A stretch of 64,000 nt of DNA from Phlebotomus papatasi (GCF_024763615.1 NC_077222.1:992001-1056000), one strand, 5' to 3'; counted from the first letter of the stretch, positions 23,801 through 32,560 are shown. A program made the numbers and translations. Notes: generated by a model from the sequence alone, not told the origin.

Positions 23801-26800
23801 AATTTGGACAGCTAAATCCGCCTCAACATTTTGCCGATTATTCTTCATTTCATGAACTAATCTTACCACGTCTTCTCCCTGTTCATGTAAGGGAAACATA
23901 GTATGTCACAAGCAGCCCGGATACTTTCCATATTATTCATTAAAGTAAAGTGACTTCGGTACTCCAAGTACGTGCGGATTAGTGCATTCCTTTACCTTTC
24001 CGGGAGCCTTTCAAGGCTTTTCTCGCTACATCTCGTTCATAGAGATGTATTAAATGTATTAAATTATTCATATTATTATTATTGTTACTAAATGTATATG
24101 TAATGGTAAATGTATTAAAAAAATTCCCATTTTTCACACGAAAAATCTAACTCACAAGGCAAATCTCACTTCAGGTCAAATGTACAAATCACAACTAACG
24201 TGAATTAACACAATATTCAATGAATATTCAATAATATCACTCAAAAAAAGCGAAGAAACATTGTTAGTACTTCACCACAGCTAAATAAAACTGAAGTAAA
24301 CACGAAGTTCTGTCATAGTTCTCGTAAGCAATTGCTCACATTGAATTTTCAACAAAGCAATTTCAACTCAAATCATATTCAAAATTTAACGTATTTAGTC
24401 TTAAAATCTTCCAAAAAGAACAAATATTTAGATGGAATTCATTGTTCATCAAATATTGGAATAAGAATCCATAATTTTAATCAATTTCTTTTAGTGTCCA
24501 ATTTTATCCTCAAAGTGTCCAAAATAAGAAACTGGACAAAATTATGAGCCTCTCCCCTATTATAATAAAGAGTGGTTTCATCAGTATTCCTTCGAATTCA
24601 AACTACCACTATCTAATACCATACGTGGCTACTTCTGCCCTGGTCTCCCCTATTTCTGTAAAATGAGGGAATTTGCTATCCTTAAGCTACTTTAACTAAT
24701 TCAGTTCCATACGAGCACTAAATTAATTCTTTCTGCAATAAAACTCAGTAGAATCAACTAATTTCCCGTTAAAATAGCCAAGTGTCTAAGAAAAAGCCAT
24801 GAGATTTAATTGGAAACCGGGACACTGTTATAAGAAAGTGAAAGAATTTTCAAGATCCACAATGATGAAGCATCAATAGACATCAAATGCAATTGCACTT
24901 CGATGATGTGCTGCAAAGTGTGGCAATAGATCTCGTTTTTCTATTCATCCATCTCGCGAGAGGCAACATTTTGTAATTAACCTTGTCGATGAGTTTACAA
25001 AGCACCTCATTTTCCATCGTCTGTTATTATATATTGGCTGCAGAGAGATGAAATACCTCACGCGAAGGTAACAAAGAGGGACGTGTCTTTTCCCCCATTG
25101 GAATCTCTTGGGAGATGCTGTTGCAAAAATAAAAGACTCTGCCACAGTCGATAAAATCAAAAGTATCAATCAATGCCCAAGACAACACTTTTCAAATGAA
25201 CTCCCCATTGAAGCTTTTTAATAATTCCTCTCTTCAGAATTAGATTTTTCCACACGCCAGGAGTTCATTTGGCAGAGATTTATTCGCCTCTTTTGACTCC
25301 CTCCCCTTCAAATTACATCTCGTCTCGGTGTGACCTTTTTTCTGGCATTTATTACACTCGTTTAAAGGTAGAAAAATTCAGTGTATTTAATGACAGAAAA
25401 TAATTGTTATTCATTCAAAACGTTATTCGCTCAGCTACTTCTAAATCCTTTCAATATACTTTTCTTATAAACTCAGCATAAAGTGCCATACAATAGTATT
25501 TCGAAGTGTTATCATTTGATTGATTGAGCAAAAGGCAAAATGCGGGAGGAATGGCCTCAAAAGGGGCATTTTCTATTCAAAAATATAACGCAGAATGTTA
25601 TGCTTAGGAGTTCCTTATCGGAAAACTGGAAAACTTCCCTCCAATTGTCCACAATTAATCAATTCAGTTGTGAATTTTTGCTATGAGCTAAAAGGAAAAT
25701 TATAAATTTGAAAAGTTGCCCAAGATGAGGGTTAATGTTCCCAGCACAGAGCTAGAAGAAAATTGTAATGAAAACTGACAAACTGGCAGATGTCTTGGAG
25801 AATTTTACATGAACATTTAAAACTCCAGTTATTAATTACTTCTTCATCTCGATAGCTGGGATAACTTTTCGCGAGGGGGTTGAAAAATGGTGTTCAATTG
25901 TGCTTTGGGAGTTGGACAAGTTGTATTTCAATTCACCATCCCTTCTGTACCTTTGCTGGACCAGCAGAAAATTCTATTTCTTGAAGCCACCCTCCATCCT
26001 CCCAAAAACATTGGACTTTTAATGAGTTTCTCATGGGAGGATTGAATGGGTTGACTGGAACATTTTTCCAAGAGATGGTTCGAGGGATAAAAAGATGCCA
26101 TGAAGGTCTGAGAAAACTTTCAAACAATGTGAGTGGCAGCACATTTATTTTCTTTCGCTTCTCGTCCAATTCTTGCTTCGGGCGGTAAAGGAATGGAAAA
26201 GGGGCTTCCAAGGCAATTTCCCGGAGCCGGAAAATTCACGAAAGGGATGGATTATTGGGTCAGCAGAAATTTCTCATCAAATGATAAACATATTTTATTG
26301 CTCAAACTCCAATAGAGAGTAATATGTAATATTTTATAGCACCCTTATATCTTTGAAACCCTATGAAGAACATATTTAACATAATTACATGAATATGATA
26401 ATTAAAGAGTAATTTTCTTTTGGTATTTTGTATTTTCTGTTTACATATTGCCGGTTTAGAAACCAAACGGTAAGAGATATCTACGTACGGATTAAGGTGA
26501 CCCCCTTATAAATGTACGAATAACAAATGTTCAAAACCCTGAAAGGGATGAAATTATATGGGGGAAATGTTTAGAATAATTTCCCAAGACACAGAAGATT
26601 TCCCTTTGCCTCCAGCAAGCGCAAGTGCAGTCGTGGGAGTAGCTATGACGCTTTTAAGAATCCGGGATTTTGGCTTTCGGAATTTTGACCGGGACCCATA
26701 TATTTATATTTAACTATAATTATTTAAATTAAAAAGAGATTTATTTAATAGAAAATTATTCCCATGTAACCAAAACAGGTAGGCATGACTTAATAATGTG

Positions 26801-29800
26801 GTCGGCATTACTTATTGACTTGGTCGGAAATTGGTCAAAATCTGGTCAGATTACCAAAAACGCGAAGGCGCCTCTACCTCGTAATTACATAATGATAACT
26901 GTAGTCGTAATTAAGTAATGCCGACTAAGAGGCTGACCTGTTTCCCCAGTGTTATGAAGTGAAGTTGGCTGTTCTTTTGAGGGGAAATTTGGAAAATTTT
27001 TATTTCGAATAATAGTAATTGTGTGGCGCTGATGTCCCCAAAGTGCTGGGATCGGATGCCACGAGGCCACGACTAATCGCGCTTTTAAGATTATGAATGC
27101 AAACAATTTTTTTATGGGTCCCCGATTTGAAAGCTGTCACATTTTGTGGTGTCTTGAACTGTCAAAAATGTCGGCGTCGAGATTAGGTTACTGAGACCAC
27201 GGACTGACGTAATGACTTTTTCTATGCATTTTAAAAGTAGGAAAAATTATGCAGAATTTCGGGGAAAAATGCGAGTAGATTCTTCGTTTACCCAAATAGC
27301 AATTTGGAGTAAGATTACCGTTGGATGTATGTATTCTGGGTTCCAAAAACGGGTCCTATGACGGTCGTCAGAGAGTCGAATGACGGAAAGTGGGGAATAA
27401 TATGACGGTAATTACGGAAGTCATTTGGCGTCATAATAACTCTGAAATTACCCGCCTACAACTAAAATATGACGCCGACTTCCAGTGTACTAATAAAAAT
27501 TCTTCTCCTCACTGGATATATTTGAGGGGAAATTTCACTTGTCAAATGGCAAATAGAACTATTCAGAGCTGTGAATTCGCAAAGTAATTGATATTTTCGC
27601 GTGTTTTCTCAACAATATAATAGTGTACATTGGGAGGAAAAGCTCCTTCAGTAGAGATGTGTGTTGTGATTCGAAAAAGTACAGTGCCGACAGAAGTTAA
27701 GTGAAAATTTGGCAATTTTTTGCATGATAAACACACAAACATTTTTTTTGCAAAATGAAATTTTGTGATTTAGGAGTTTGCTCCAGTCTCTGGAGTATCC
27801 TGTGATTAAAATTTTGTGTCGAAAAGACCTATTTAGTGAAAATTTTAAAAGATTTTTTTGTGTTGTTGCCATCCAATGGGAAAATTTTCGACATGTCGGA
27901 TGGCTCATTCAGCAATAGGCGAACGGCAAAAATCTTCGCAAATGTGTGTAGTGAATTAGGGAAAAATTAGAGAAATTTACATTAAAAATAGTAGAAAACG
28001 ATAGAAAATGTGAAGAATTGTTGAGAAAATATTGTCTACAGTCGTAATGCAATACAAAGTTGTGAAGTGCACTTAACGTTTTCATTCAAAGTGTGTACGT
28101 CGATTTCGTACCTATGCTCTAGAGAAGGACGCCAAATGCATTGTTTTTGGCACGTCATTTTTTGTACGGAAAAATACCGTCATTTGGAGTCGCTTTTCTT
28201 ACTGCATGGTAGAGTAAATTTTAGAACCGTAAAATAACTGTTATATTACTAATTCAATCTTAAGTAATGCTGTGTCCAAAATTCGACGCGAATATGACTA
28301 ATTCTTAAGATTCCAATTAGGAGTAATTTTTTTGACCATTTATTAACCAGTCATTTTTGAGTCAGAGTAATTTTTTGCGGATTGGGTAGGGCCACAAAGT
28401 TTCTCTGTATATTTAGATTTCGTACATTTTCACTTAGGGTAAAGTGGTACAAGTTGGACAATGGTACAATTTGGACAGGGCTTTTTGTCTTGATAATTTT
28501 AGTACTTCATTTTTATTTGTATATTTTTAATGCTCTAGTTTTATAATTTGGTTCCTTGTGCTTAAAAACAAATTTTGTACTGTATTTATCAAGAAAAAAA
28601 GCAATGTCCAACTTGTACCGGCGAATTGTCCAACTTGTAACACAAATTCCAAATTATATCACTTTACCCTATATTTCCAAAATCAGAATTGAAAATTGGG
28701 ATGAACGTTGATAATACCGACGTCGAATATGCGTTAGATTTAGGAAGAGATCAAGTAATAGTCAATAGAAGTAAGTCAATAGAGAATTGTCTTATCACTT
28801 TGATATATTTCGAAATTATGCGTTAGAAGTTGTTCAGAAATACATGATTTACAATCCCCAACAAGAATTACGAGCAAATTGTTTGAATCGAGGTGCAAAA
28901 TCTGCAAAATATTTACAGGGTACAGTAAAAAATAGCTTCACTTTTTTTAAACTGGCTACCCCCTGGAGGTAAATGCTGTAAGATAGCACTACATCATTAT
29001 AACATGATTCTGACCACACTTGTTACCATGCTAATAAAACATTAAATTTATTAAGAGATGAAAAAAAATCGGCATGAGCTACATTGAATGTCACAAAATT
29101 TCTCTGCATAATCGGATTTCTGATATTTTCACTTCTATTCCTGGCATGAAAGTCGAAAATCCTAAAATCTAAAATGAAACATGTGAAGCATTGGTAATAA
29201 CGACGTCAAAATTACGTCATCCTTAAGTAATATTAAGTAATTTACTCAATCATAAAATGGCGTGGGTCATACATTTACGTATTTATGACCTCTTGATTAC
29301 CATATATAAATTGTCTATTTTCATCACGTCGTAATGAGGCAAATTTTAGATAGTGGCAATTAAAATCGTGACCTCGGTATGAATTCTGAGATGGTGAGTT
29401 TTTCACGTGAGAAATTCACGGCTCTGAGATCACGTTTAGTAAGCATTTTGTCAAACTTTCGTAAGAACTTTCATGTGAATTCTTAGATGCTGTAGGTGTT
29501 ATACGTGACACTTTTTGTGAAAGCTTCACCAAACGCTTAGGAAACAATCTAAAAACGGTGAGTTTCTCACGTGAAAAAGTCACACATCTCAGAATTCATA
29601 CCCTGGCGTATTAATTACCTAAATTCTTCTAGTCAAACTTCAACAGATCATTAGCTAAGTAGTGCTGATGTCCTTATAAGGTTGTCATGTCATTAAGTAA
29701 GCCCTGTGTCACATGGGTTGTTATGTATAACTTTTTTAAAGAAAATGTTGAAGATTATACTAATATTAATTTAAAAAATACTGACTCCTATTAGAATTCT

Positions 29801-31648
29801 TCTACTTCTATTGTGTATTCTATTGCTTCTATTGTGCCAAAGATTACACAGTCAGTGAAGAAGCATTTTTTCCGTTTGGCTTCGGAGGTTGGTCGTCAAC
29901 GCTAAGACGGCGGCAGACCTATGGGAGGGTGGGAAATGTAGGGGAAAGCGCGCTACCTTCGGACGACTCAAGCTTCGGACAATTCAATTTTTTCTCTTGC
30001 CCTTACGGATTTCACTTATTTCTCTTTTCTGAAAATTTGGGGCATTGGGCTGGCTATTAAAATATTTTTATAATGGGCCAAATTAATTTATAACACTTTG
30101 AAAAGAATGATTTGTGCGAAGCATAAATCGTCCAAAGGTAGCGCGCTTTCCCCTAGAGTTTGAATAAATTATTATTATAAATTATTAGTATTATATTTAT
30201 AACAGGAAGCTGGGGCTGCATTGAAAATTCTATGTTTTCGCACATTTCTAAAGTAAACTGGGCATTAGCTTTATGCAGTTTAAAATTATCTAAATTAAAT
30301 TAGGGTAAGTGTGCCAAATTCCGGCCAGCCTGCAATTCCGGCCACCTTTTTTGTTCCTCGAATTTCCATAAATTTTTAGTTTTTACATACTCTAGAGATT
30401 ATATAATGCAAAAGAATAACAAAAAATGTAGCTTCGACAAACGAGATGACGTGAAAAAGATATTGGAGGAATTCCCGAAGGGCAAGAAACTATGAGAATG
30501 AAGGTGGCCGAAATAGGGCACCAAAGCTATGTCTACATTTTTATTCATTTTAAAATGTATTAAGAATAATTTTAAAGTAAATAAAGACGATAAACTGGCT
30601 ACAAGGTTCTAAGCAACACTCCTAAATTAGATGGAATGAAAAAATCAATTTCTTTTGAACATATTACATTTCAAACTTGAAACTTTGGTGCTTGCATGCA
30701 ACTATGCCGAAATTTGGCACAGTTACCCTATGGCTAGGTCCAGCTTCCTTTAGAAATATGCGAAAAATTAAATTTCAAATGCAGCCCCAGATCCAAATCA
30801 ATGCAGTTTCACTTCCTTCAATTTCTAATTGATTGTACACCACTTCTAACTCCTATATCTTCCCCTTGATGTAGTCTGTCTAACGTGCCAAGGATATTGA
30901 ATGCAGTAGTAAACAACAATATCTCTAACATAAGTGTTATTTTTCCGATGATATTGCAGCCAATGGCTCCTATCAGCCCGGAATGGAGCCAAAGAGACAA
31001 CGAACCGCCTACACCCGCCACCAAATTCTCGAACTGGAGAAAGAGTTCCACTACAATCGATACTTGACTCGGCGACGACGCATCGAGATCGCCCATACTC
31101 TAGTCCTATCTGAGCGACAAATAAAAATATGGTTTCAAAATCGACGGATGAAGTGGAAAAAGGATAATAAATTGCCAAATACGAAGAATGTGCGCAAGAA
31201 GAACGACGCCAATGGGACGGGTAAGAAGACGAAGAGGAATACAGCCAACAAAAAGCAACAGCAGCAGCAGCAAACTATTCAGAATGAGGTGAGTTTGCCA
31301 CCCTTCAATGAACTTCCTGTCACACTTGAGTTGGTGGGATATCCTGACTTTGTCACTCTGGGGAGATGATGAATTGAGAAGGACACAGTTTCTCACCATC
31401 TGGCTTTCTTGCAGTGCTTGCGTTCTGAGAGTTTGGAAAGCATGGGTGACGTCACGACGTCCCTCAGCAGTGCCCCCTACATCCCAGCAGCTGACATGGC
31501 GGGCCTCATGGGGCAGCAGCAGCCACCCCTGCACGCCCATCCACCCACCTCGTCCACCGCCAATGGGTCCTTTATGCAGCAGAGCCAGCAGAACCTCAAC
31601 CCCAACAACCTCAACATCAAGAGTGACTACGACCTCACGGCCCTGTAG
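2385..31648 (+). CDS. Dfd: Deformed homeobox protein (spliced, five coding exons)
   Basis: The coding sequence is join(2385-2838, 7696-7796, 7891-8077, 30960-31288, 31415-31648): 1305 bases, 434 residues. All four introns obey GT-AG and the phases close exactly. Dfd is a nuclear Hox transcription factor that specifies mandibular and maxillary head segments, usually with the cofactors Exd and Hth. Visible landmarks are the N-terminal MSSFLMGYP with His-rich tracts; NTALGLQELG (about 143-152); a conserved block VPAGQQLQELGMRLRCDD coded by exon 2; an acidic serine/aspartate stretch; YPWM at 236-239, the Exd contact; the homeodomain at 258-317 with W48, F49, N51 and R53; a Lys-rich and poly-Gln linker; and DYDLTAL at the end. 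Drosophila Dfd is about 586 residues, longer mainly through low-complexity insertions. I see no frameshift or missing key residue. The first exon start is the only ATG in frame with this N-terminus. Confidence 0.97.
3040..3250 (+). repeat. Dispersed repeat, family L copy 1
   Basis: The segment with the words AAACAGTGATATTAT, AATAAAGGGCTTTTC and TTTACTGCCCAGTTTG recurs in the same orientation and word order at 36168-36424 at perhaps 75-80 % identity. I see no coding capacity; class unknown. Confidence 0.55.
3323..3755. mobile_element. Foldback element with a nested MITE
   Basis: Outer arms at about 3323-3380 and 3700-3755 are inverted copies sharing TTCTGGCTTCGAA-type words. Between them sits a complete palindromic MITE at 3479-3699: it starts AGGGAAAGTGCCCATG, ends with its inverse and is flanked by TA (3477-3478, 3700-3701). 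The inner element is therefore a later insertion. Confidence 0.6.
4179..4367. mobile_element. Foldback MITE, family B copy 1
   Basis: Two arms of about 70 bp face each other; both carry AATAATGTGAATT and CTTCGAA words around a short AT-rich centre. The right end is TATTTCCCC followed by TA. The left terminus seems lost. A fuller copy is at 63501-63692. Confidence 0.65.
4405..4449. mobile_element. Family A MITE, terminal fragment
   Basis: AAGCTTGAGTCGTCCGAAGG to GGGCTTTCCCC is the right end of family A (full copies at 10955, 29941 and 44516). Only about 45 bases are recognisable, next to the family B element. Confidence 0.5.
4456..7189. other. AT-rich intron 1 interior
   Basis: A long AT-rich stretch with A/T runs. 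I see no gene and no clear repeat boundaries. Confidence 0.45.
7190..7695 (+). promoter_or_regulatory. Complex sequence upstream of Dfd exon 2
   Basis: The last 500 bases of intron 1 are less AT-rich and repeat-free, with ATTAATCA (7315-7322), a possible Exd-Hox composite site. Small open frames here have no recognisable product. Candidate intronic enhancer; by position and composition only. Confidence 0.3.
7696..7796 (+). CDS. Dfd: Dfd coding exon 2
   Basis: A 101-base exon after acceptor TTGGCAG, ending before donor GTAAGT (7797-7802). Its first two bases complete codon 152 (Gly), giving GLRLERRIEEAVPAGQQL and then QELGMRLRCDDTSSEH, nearly identical to Drosophila Dfd in the same place. It ends in phase 0. 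The following intron is only 94 bases (7797-7890). Confidence 0.95.
7891..8077 (+). CDS. Dfd: Dfd coding exon 3 with YPWM motif
   Basis: It starts directly after CTGTAG with DDLLDEDRLMLDRSPDEM, runs through an acidic block GDSDSEAGDD and ends ERIIYPWMKKIHVAGV plus one base. YPWM lies at 8041-8052. The donor GTGAGT is at 8078. The hexapeptide region is Dfd-specific rather than general Hox. An ATG at 7918 is internal, not a start. Confidence 0.96.
8901..9115. mobile_element. Palindromic MITE, family G copy 1
   Basis: Starts GAGGGATGTGGGGCTACTTT, ends with the inverse and is flanked by TA (8899-8900, 9116-9117). Both arms contain AAATATGCGAAAAA-type words, so the 215-bp element is nearly a full hairpin. 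Relatives: about 30205-30793, 42710-42906 and 50337-50553. Confidence 0.75.
9742..10294. mobile_element. MITE family I, split by a nested element
   Basis: Termini GGGGAATTCTGTAACAGTA and the inverse of GGGGAATTATGTAACAGTA, flanked by TA (9740-9741, 10295-10296). The terminal repeat extends about 30 bases. A pogo-like MITE has inserted inside at 9934-10262. Confidence 0.7.
9934..10262. mobile_element. pogo/Tc1-like MITE, family C copy 1
   Basis: Starts CAGTGCCCGCTTTCTAATCC, ends with the inverse of CAGTGCTCGCTTTGTAATCC, flanked by TA. CAGT termini with a TA target fit the Tc1-mariner-pogo group. 329 bp, no ORF. An inverted relative is at 48449-48710. Confidence 0.75.
10955..11173. mobile_element. 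MITE family A copy 1
   Basis: Starts GGGGAAAGTGTGCTACCTTC and ends with the inverse of GGGGAAAGCGCGCTACCTTC; TA at the right end (11174-11175). The internal word ATAATGGGCCAAATTAATTT is shared with the copy at 29941-30153. 219 bp. Confidence 0.75.
11176..13577. promoter_or_regulatory. Single-copy island within AT-rich DNA
   Basis: About 11640-12770 is repeat-free and less AT-rich than its surroundings. It includes a CT run (CTCTCTCTC near 12283-12291) of GAGA-factor type. Two - strand frames (72 and 60 residues) have no recognisable product. Possible Dfd intronic enhancer, from composition only. 12780-13570 is ordinary AT-rich DNA. Confidence 0.25.
13580..13815. mobile_element. Palindromic MITE, family J
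   Basis: Starts AGGTAAAGTACCCTCTAGTC, ends with its near inverse, flanked by TA (13578-13579, 13816-13817). The arms match for about 45 bases, including TCTCAACTCGGCC. 236 bp. Only one copy in this window. Confidence 0.75.
13905..14063 (+). mobile_element. 3' end of a retroposon with (TAAA)n tail, family K
   Basis: A GC-richer segment with GGAGGTTGGTCACCAACGCT and CGGCGGTGGAC ends in AAATAAATAAATAAATAAAT (tail about 14037-14059). Tailed one-sided fragments fit a non-LTR retrotransposon or SINE 3' end. A related tailed copy lies on the - strand at about 53424-53570; tailless relatives at 16507-16550 (-) and 29880-29925 (+). The 69-residue - strand frame across it is not a gene. Confidence 0.55.
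14064..16190. other. AT-rich DNA, then single-copy sequence with a local duplication
   Basis: 14064-14700 is very AT-rich. 14700-16190 is more complex. ATTTGATTTGAATTGACAG followed by S-TGTCA occurs at about 15518 and 15829, part of a diverged direct duplication of 200-300 bases (AAGCATC...GCA words are also shared). No gene seen. Confidence 0.35.
16200..16560. repeat. Dispersed repeat family M plus family K fragment
   Basis: TTTTATTGCTCGAACTC and GGCCAAACGGTTGGAGATAT in the same order recur at 26290-26510, and the second word recurs at 53870-53925 and inverted near 2957-2990. At 16507-16550 lies a - strand family K fragment (CAACGTTAAGACGGCGATGG on the complement). Confidence 0.5.
16879..17212 (+). 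repeat. Left copy of direct duplication flanking the satellite
   Basis: 16879-17127 matches 20999-21248 at roughly 88-90 % in the same orientation, starting at CTCCATGAGTT and including CCCCTTGGCTGTTGATGGTG. Similarity resumes after an indel at 17173-17212 versus 21255-21293 (AGATCTTCATRAATGATCAA). The copies are 4.12 kb apart and bracket the 148-bp array. Confidence 0.8.
17236..20991 (+). repeat. 148-bp satellite array, about 25 copies
   Basis: A head-to-tail array with a period of 148 bases. TTGATTTTCATTACGAG recurs 25 times from 17323 to 20876. Copies are almost identical; rare variants are a 147-base unit near 17800 (AAAATAATTGG), 149-base units near 19130 and 20463 (one extra A), G-to-T changes near 18991 and 20323, and one G-to-A at 19926. 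The first and last units are diverged. Each unit contains TAATTG, CATTA, TGTTTAC and TTATC words and several A-tracts. Since 148 is not a multiple of 3, no continuous frame exists. Confidence 0.97.
20999..21293 (+). repeat. Right copy of direct duplication flanking the satellite
   Basis: Partner of 16879-17212. It abuts the last satellite unit directly: the array ends CAGGATGAA and the duplication starts CTCCATGAGTT. Confidence 0.8.
21294..22500. promoter_or_regulatory. Single-copy island in Dfd intron 3
   Basis: Mixed-composition, repeat-free DNA (best part about 21400-22200). A - strand frame of 80 residues (21596-21838) has no recognisable product. Candidate intronic regulatory DNA, inferred from composition only. 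Confidence 0.25.
22531..22719. mobile_element. MITE family H with long perfect arms
   Basis: Starts GAGGAATGTTGGCATGGTTC; the arms include CGCACAGAGTGAACCTTCAA and its exact inverse. TIR about 43 bp; TA on both sides (22529-22530, 22720-22721). 189 bp, no ORF. The well-preserved arms suggest recent arrival. Confidence 0.8.
23233..23543. mobile_element. Nested MITE with CACRCAGAAAAAT ends
   Basis: Starts CACACAGAAAAAT and ends with the inverse of CACGCAGAAAAAT, flanked by TA (23231-23232, 23544-23545). 311 bp inside the family D element. No ORF. Confidence 0.65.
23546..24557. mobile_element. Nested 1-kb element with GGCTCATAATTTTG ends
   Basis: Starts GGGTAAAGGCTCATAATTTT and ends with the inverse of GGGGAGAGGCTCATAATTTT, flanked by TA. 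It shares the TA at 23544-23545 with its neighbour. 1012 bp. The small frame at 24332-24547 (71 residues, no recognisable domain) is not convincing. Confidence 0.65.
24660..26300. promoter_or_regulatory. Single-copy island in Dfd intron 3
   Basis: About 24880-26280 is the largest repeat-free, compositionally mixed block of intron 3. It holds ATTAATCA at 25654-25661. Frames of 74, 92 and 60 residues overlap on opposite strands and none resembles a protein I know. Candidate intronic enhancer. Confidence 0.3.
26536..26697 (+). repeat. Dispersed repeat, family F copy 1
   Basis: TTTCCCTTTGCCTCCAGCAA, GTGGGAGTAGCTATGAC and GGATTTTGGCT occur in the same order at 32650-32907. About 80 % similar, no coding capacity. 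It follows a family M copy (26290-26510). Confidence 0.65.
28437..28669. mobile_element. MITE with GGGTAAAGTG ends
   Basis: Starts GGGTAAAGTGGTACAAGTTG, ends CACTTTACCC, flanked by TA (28435-28436, 28670-28671). The words CAAGTTGGACA / TGTCCAACTTG face each other. 233 bp. It shares the GGGTAA terminus with elements at 30303 and 40107. Confidence 0.65.
29376..29602. mobile_element. Palindromic MITE, family N
   Basis: Starts GGTATGAATTCTGAGATG and ends with its exact inverse. TTTCTCACGTGAAAAA and TTTTTCACGTGAGAAA words are repeated near both ends. 227 bp; one copy in this window. Confidence 0.65.
29880..29925 (+). mobile_element. Family K fragment without tail
   Basis: GGAGGTTGGTCGTCAACGCT and AAGACGGCGG match the family K segment near 13925. 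About 45 bases survive, next to a family A MITE. Confidence 0.5.
29941..30153. mobile_element. MITE family A copy 2
   Basis: Starts GGGGAAAGCGCGCTACCTTC, ends with its near-exact inverse, flanked by TA (29939-29940, 30154-30155). 213 bp. Same orientation and interior as the copy at 10955-11173. Confidence 0.8.
30205..30793. mobile_element. MITE family G copy 2, interrupted
   Basis: GGAAGCTGGGGCTGCATTG on the left and GCAGCCCCAG on the right, with AAATATGCGAAAAA near the right arm, match family G. The copy is split by the element at 30303-30728. Termini are eroded. Confidence 0.55.
30303..30728. mobile_element. MITE with GGGTAASTGTGCC ends, nested
   Basis: Starts GGGTAAGTGTGCCAAATT, ends with the inverse of GGGTAACTGTGCCAAATT, flanked by TA (30301-30302, 30729-30730). 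426 bp inside a family G copy, about 230 bases before the Dfd homeodomain exon. Confidence 0.75.
30960..31288 (+). CDS. Dfd: Dfd coding exon 4 with homeodomain
   Basis: After the acceptor ATATTGCAG the first two bases complete Ala 248, giving ANGSYQPGMEPKRQRTAY, the usual Dfd linker. The 60-residue homeodomain spans 30989-31168, with recognition helix residues IKIWFQNRRMKWKK. It continues as KLPNTKNVRKKN, a Lys/Asn-rich stretch and six Gln, and ends QNE before donor GTGAGT (31289). The ORF reads on to 31369, but that extension is intronic. Confidence 0.97.
31415..31648 (+). CDS. Dfd: Dfd coding exon 5 (C-terminus and stop)
   Basis: Acceptor TTTCTTGCAG, then CLRSESLESMGDV, matching the Drosophila junction NEC..RSDSLESIGDV. 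PYIPAAD, a Gln/Pro/Asn-rich segment and the family C-terminus IKSDYDLTAL with TAG at 31646-31648 follow. The intron before it (31289-31414) is 126 bases. Confidence 0.95.
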   Translation, partial: CLRSESLESMGDVTTSLSSAPYIPAADMAGLMGQQQPPLHAHPPTSSTANGSFMQQSQQNLNPNNLNIKSDYDLTAL

Positions 31649-32560
31649 AGGACCTCCAGTGTGATCTTGCCCCCAAGGTTTTGTACATATAGCATTGACC
31701 CTAAAGCTGCGCAGGTGGGGCATTGTCTAGGATATTAGAGTGTAAGTTGGGTAAATATTCTAGTGTTAAGTGAACAATTAAGTCTGTCTTGAACGTATTA
31801 CCTTCCCCTAAATTCTTATTAAGGGTATGAACATAGGAAGTGCTATTCGGTTGATGGTTGAACCTTGTTCTAAACGGTGGATGGATTGAAATAACCCTTT
31901 TACGAAATTTTCACCTTCGATTTTACTCACAGAATTCAAAGAACATTTCTTGGAAAAATAATTAATTTCTAATTAATTATTTAATTAATTAGAATTTACC
32001 CTTTGATATCTCATACCGCTTAGAACACCTCAACCTAATCTAAATCGAATAGTTCTTCCTGTATATAAATTGTGTACAAAAGGTCTGTAGGTTGTTAGTT
32101 TCCTTTCGCTGTAAATTATTCATTCTTTGCCCAAATTTGGGCTTATTTCTCTTAGTTTTAGCATCTTTTTCCCATTTGAACCAGAGTACTGTGGACAGAA
32201 TAATGTAAATTCCATACCCATCCCATCCTTTATCTTCCTGACAACCTCCCCAAAAATTGGTAAACTTTTTCTTCATTCCATCATAGTATTGCTAGTCTTA
32301 AGAATTTCCCTTCTTTTTAGAAGTATTTTCAACCACAGGAAATGGTTCAAAGATCAATTCGGAAATGCAGTGAATTAGTTTGTAAGATCCTCTCGCCTAA
32401 AGATTTGGACAAAACAACCAAACCAGATGCAATTGTAAAGGGAATTTTTCTGGGAGGCGAATGACTTCTACTTCATGTAAATATTCACCAAAATTTAAGT
32501 AAATACACCTTTCAATTCTGAGATAAAAGGAGTCTGAATACTGCATAAAGATTTGATAGT
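31649..32560 (+). other. Dfd: Probable Dfd 3' UTR
   Basis: Repeat-free sequence after the stop. Two Pumilio-type words lie in it: TGTACATA (31682-31689) and TGTAAATA (32476-32483). No AATAAA is evident before about 33099 (AATAAA at 33099-33104), beyond a dispersed repeat at 32650, so the 3' end is not fixed. Drosophila Dfd has a 3' UTR of the order of 1 kb, which fits. Confidence 0.5.

Larger units (their letters stand above)
23120..24650. mobile_element. MITE family D copy 1, interrupted by two insertions
   Basis: Outer termini GGGGAGACCGGGGTAAATTA and the inverse of GGGGAGACCAGGGCAGAAGT, flanked by TA (23118-23119, 24651-24652). Intact relatives of about 212 bp lie at 37683-37893 and 53211-53423. 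This copy is split after about 23230 and resumes at about 24560 by the two elements listed next. Confidence 0.75.
26761..29719. mobile_element. Possible 3-kb DNA element with CCCATGT ends
   Basis: The left end CCCATGTAACCAAAACAGG and the inverted right end CCCATGTGACACAGGG, followed in both by an ACTTAAT word, suggest imperfect TIRs about 2.96 kb apart. Words such as AAGTAATGCCGAC and TTAAGTAAT recur inside. No transposase frame is visible and no clear TSD, so the boundaries are tentative. Two smaller MITEs lie inside it. Confidence 0.35.
8078..30959 (+). other. Dfd: Dfd intron 3 (22,882 bp)
   Basis: GT-AG intron between GTGAGT (8078) and ATATTGCAG (30951-30959), separating the YPWM exon from the homeodomain exon, a position where Hox genes usually have an intron. 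It carries the 148-bp satellite, many MITEs and three or four single-copy islands. Confidence 0.94.

Noticed and set aside
30960..31168. A second Hox gene (for example Scr) supplying the homeodomain
   Set aside because: The linker ANGSYQPGMEPKRQR and the C-terminal flank KLPNTKNVRKK are Dfd-specific and the splice phase joins exon 3 perfectly.
31106..31723. A 205-residue - strand open frame
   Set aside because: It is the antisense shadow of Dfd exons 4 and 5, where the + strand clearly encodes the homeodomain and C-terminus.
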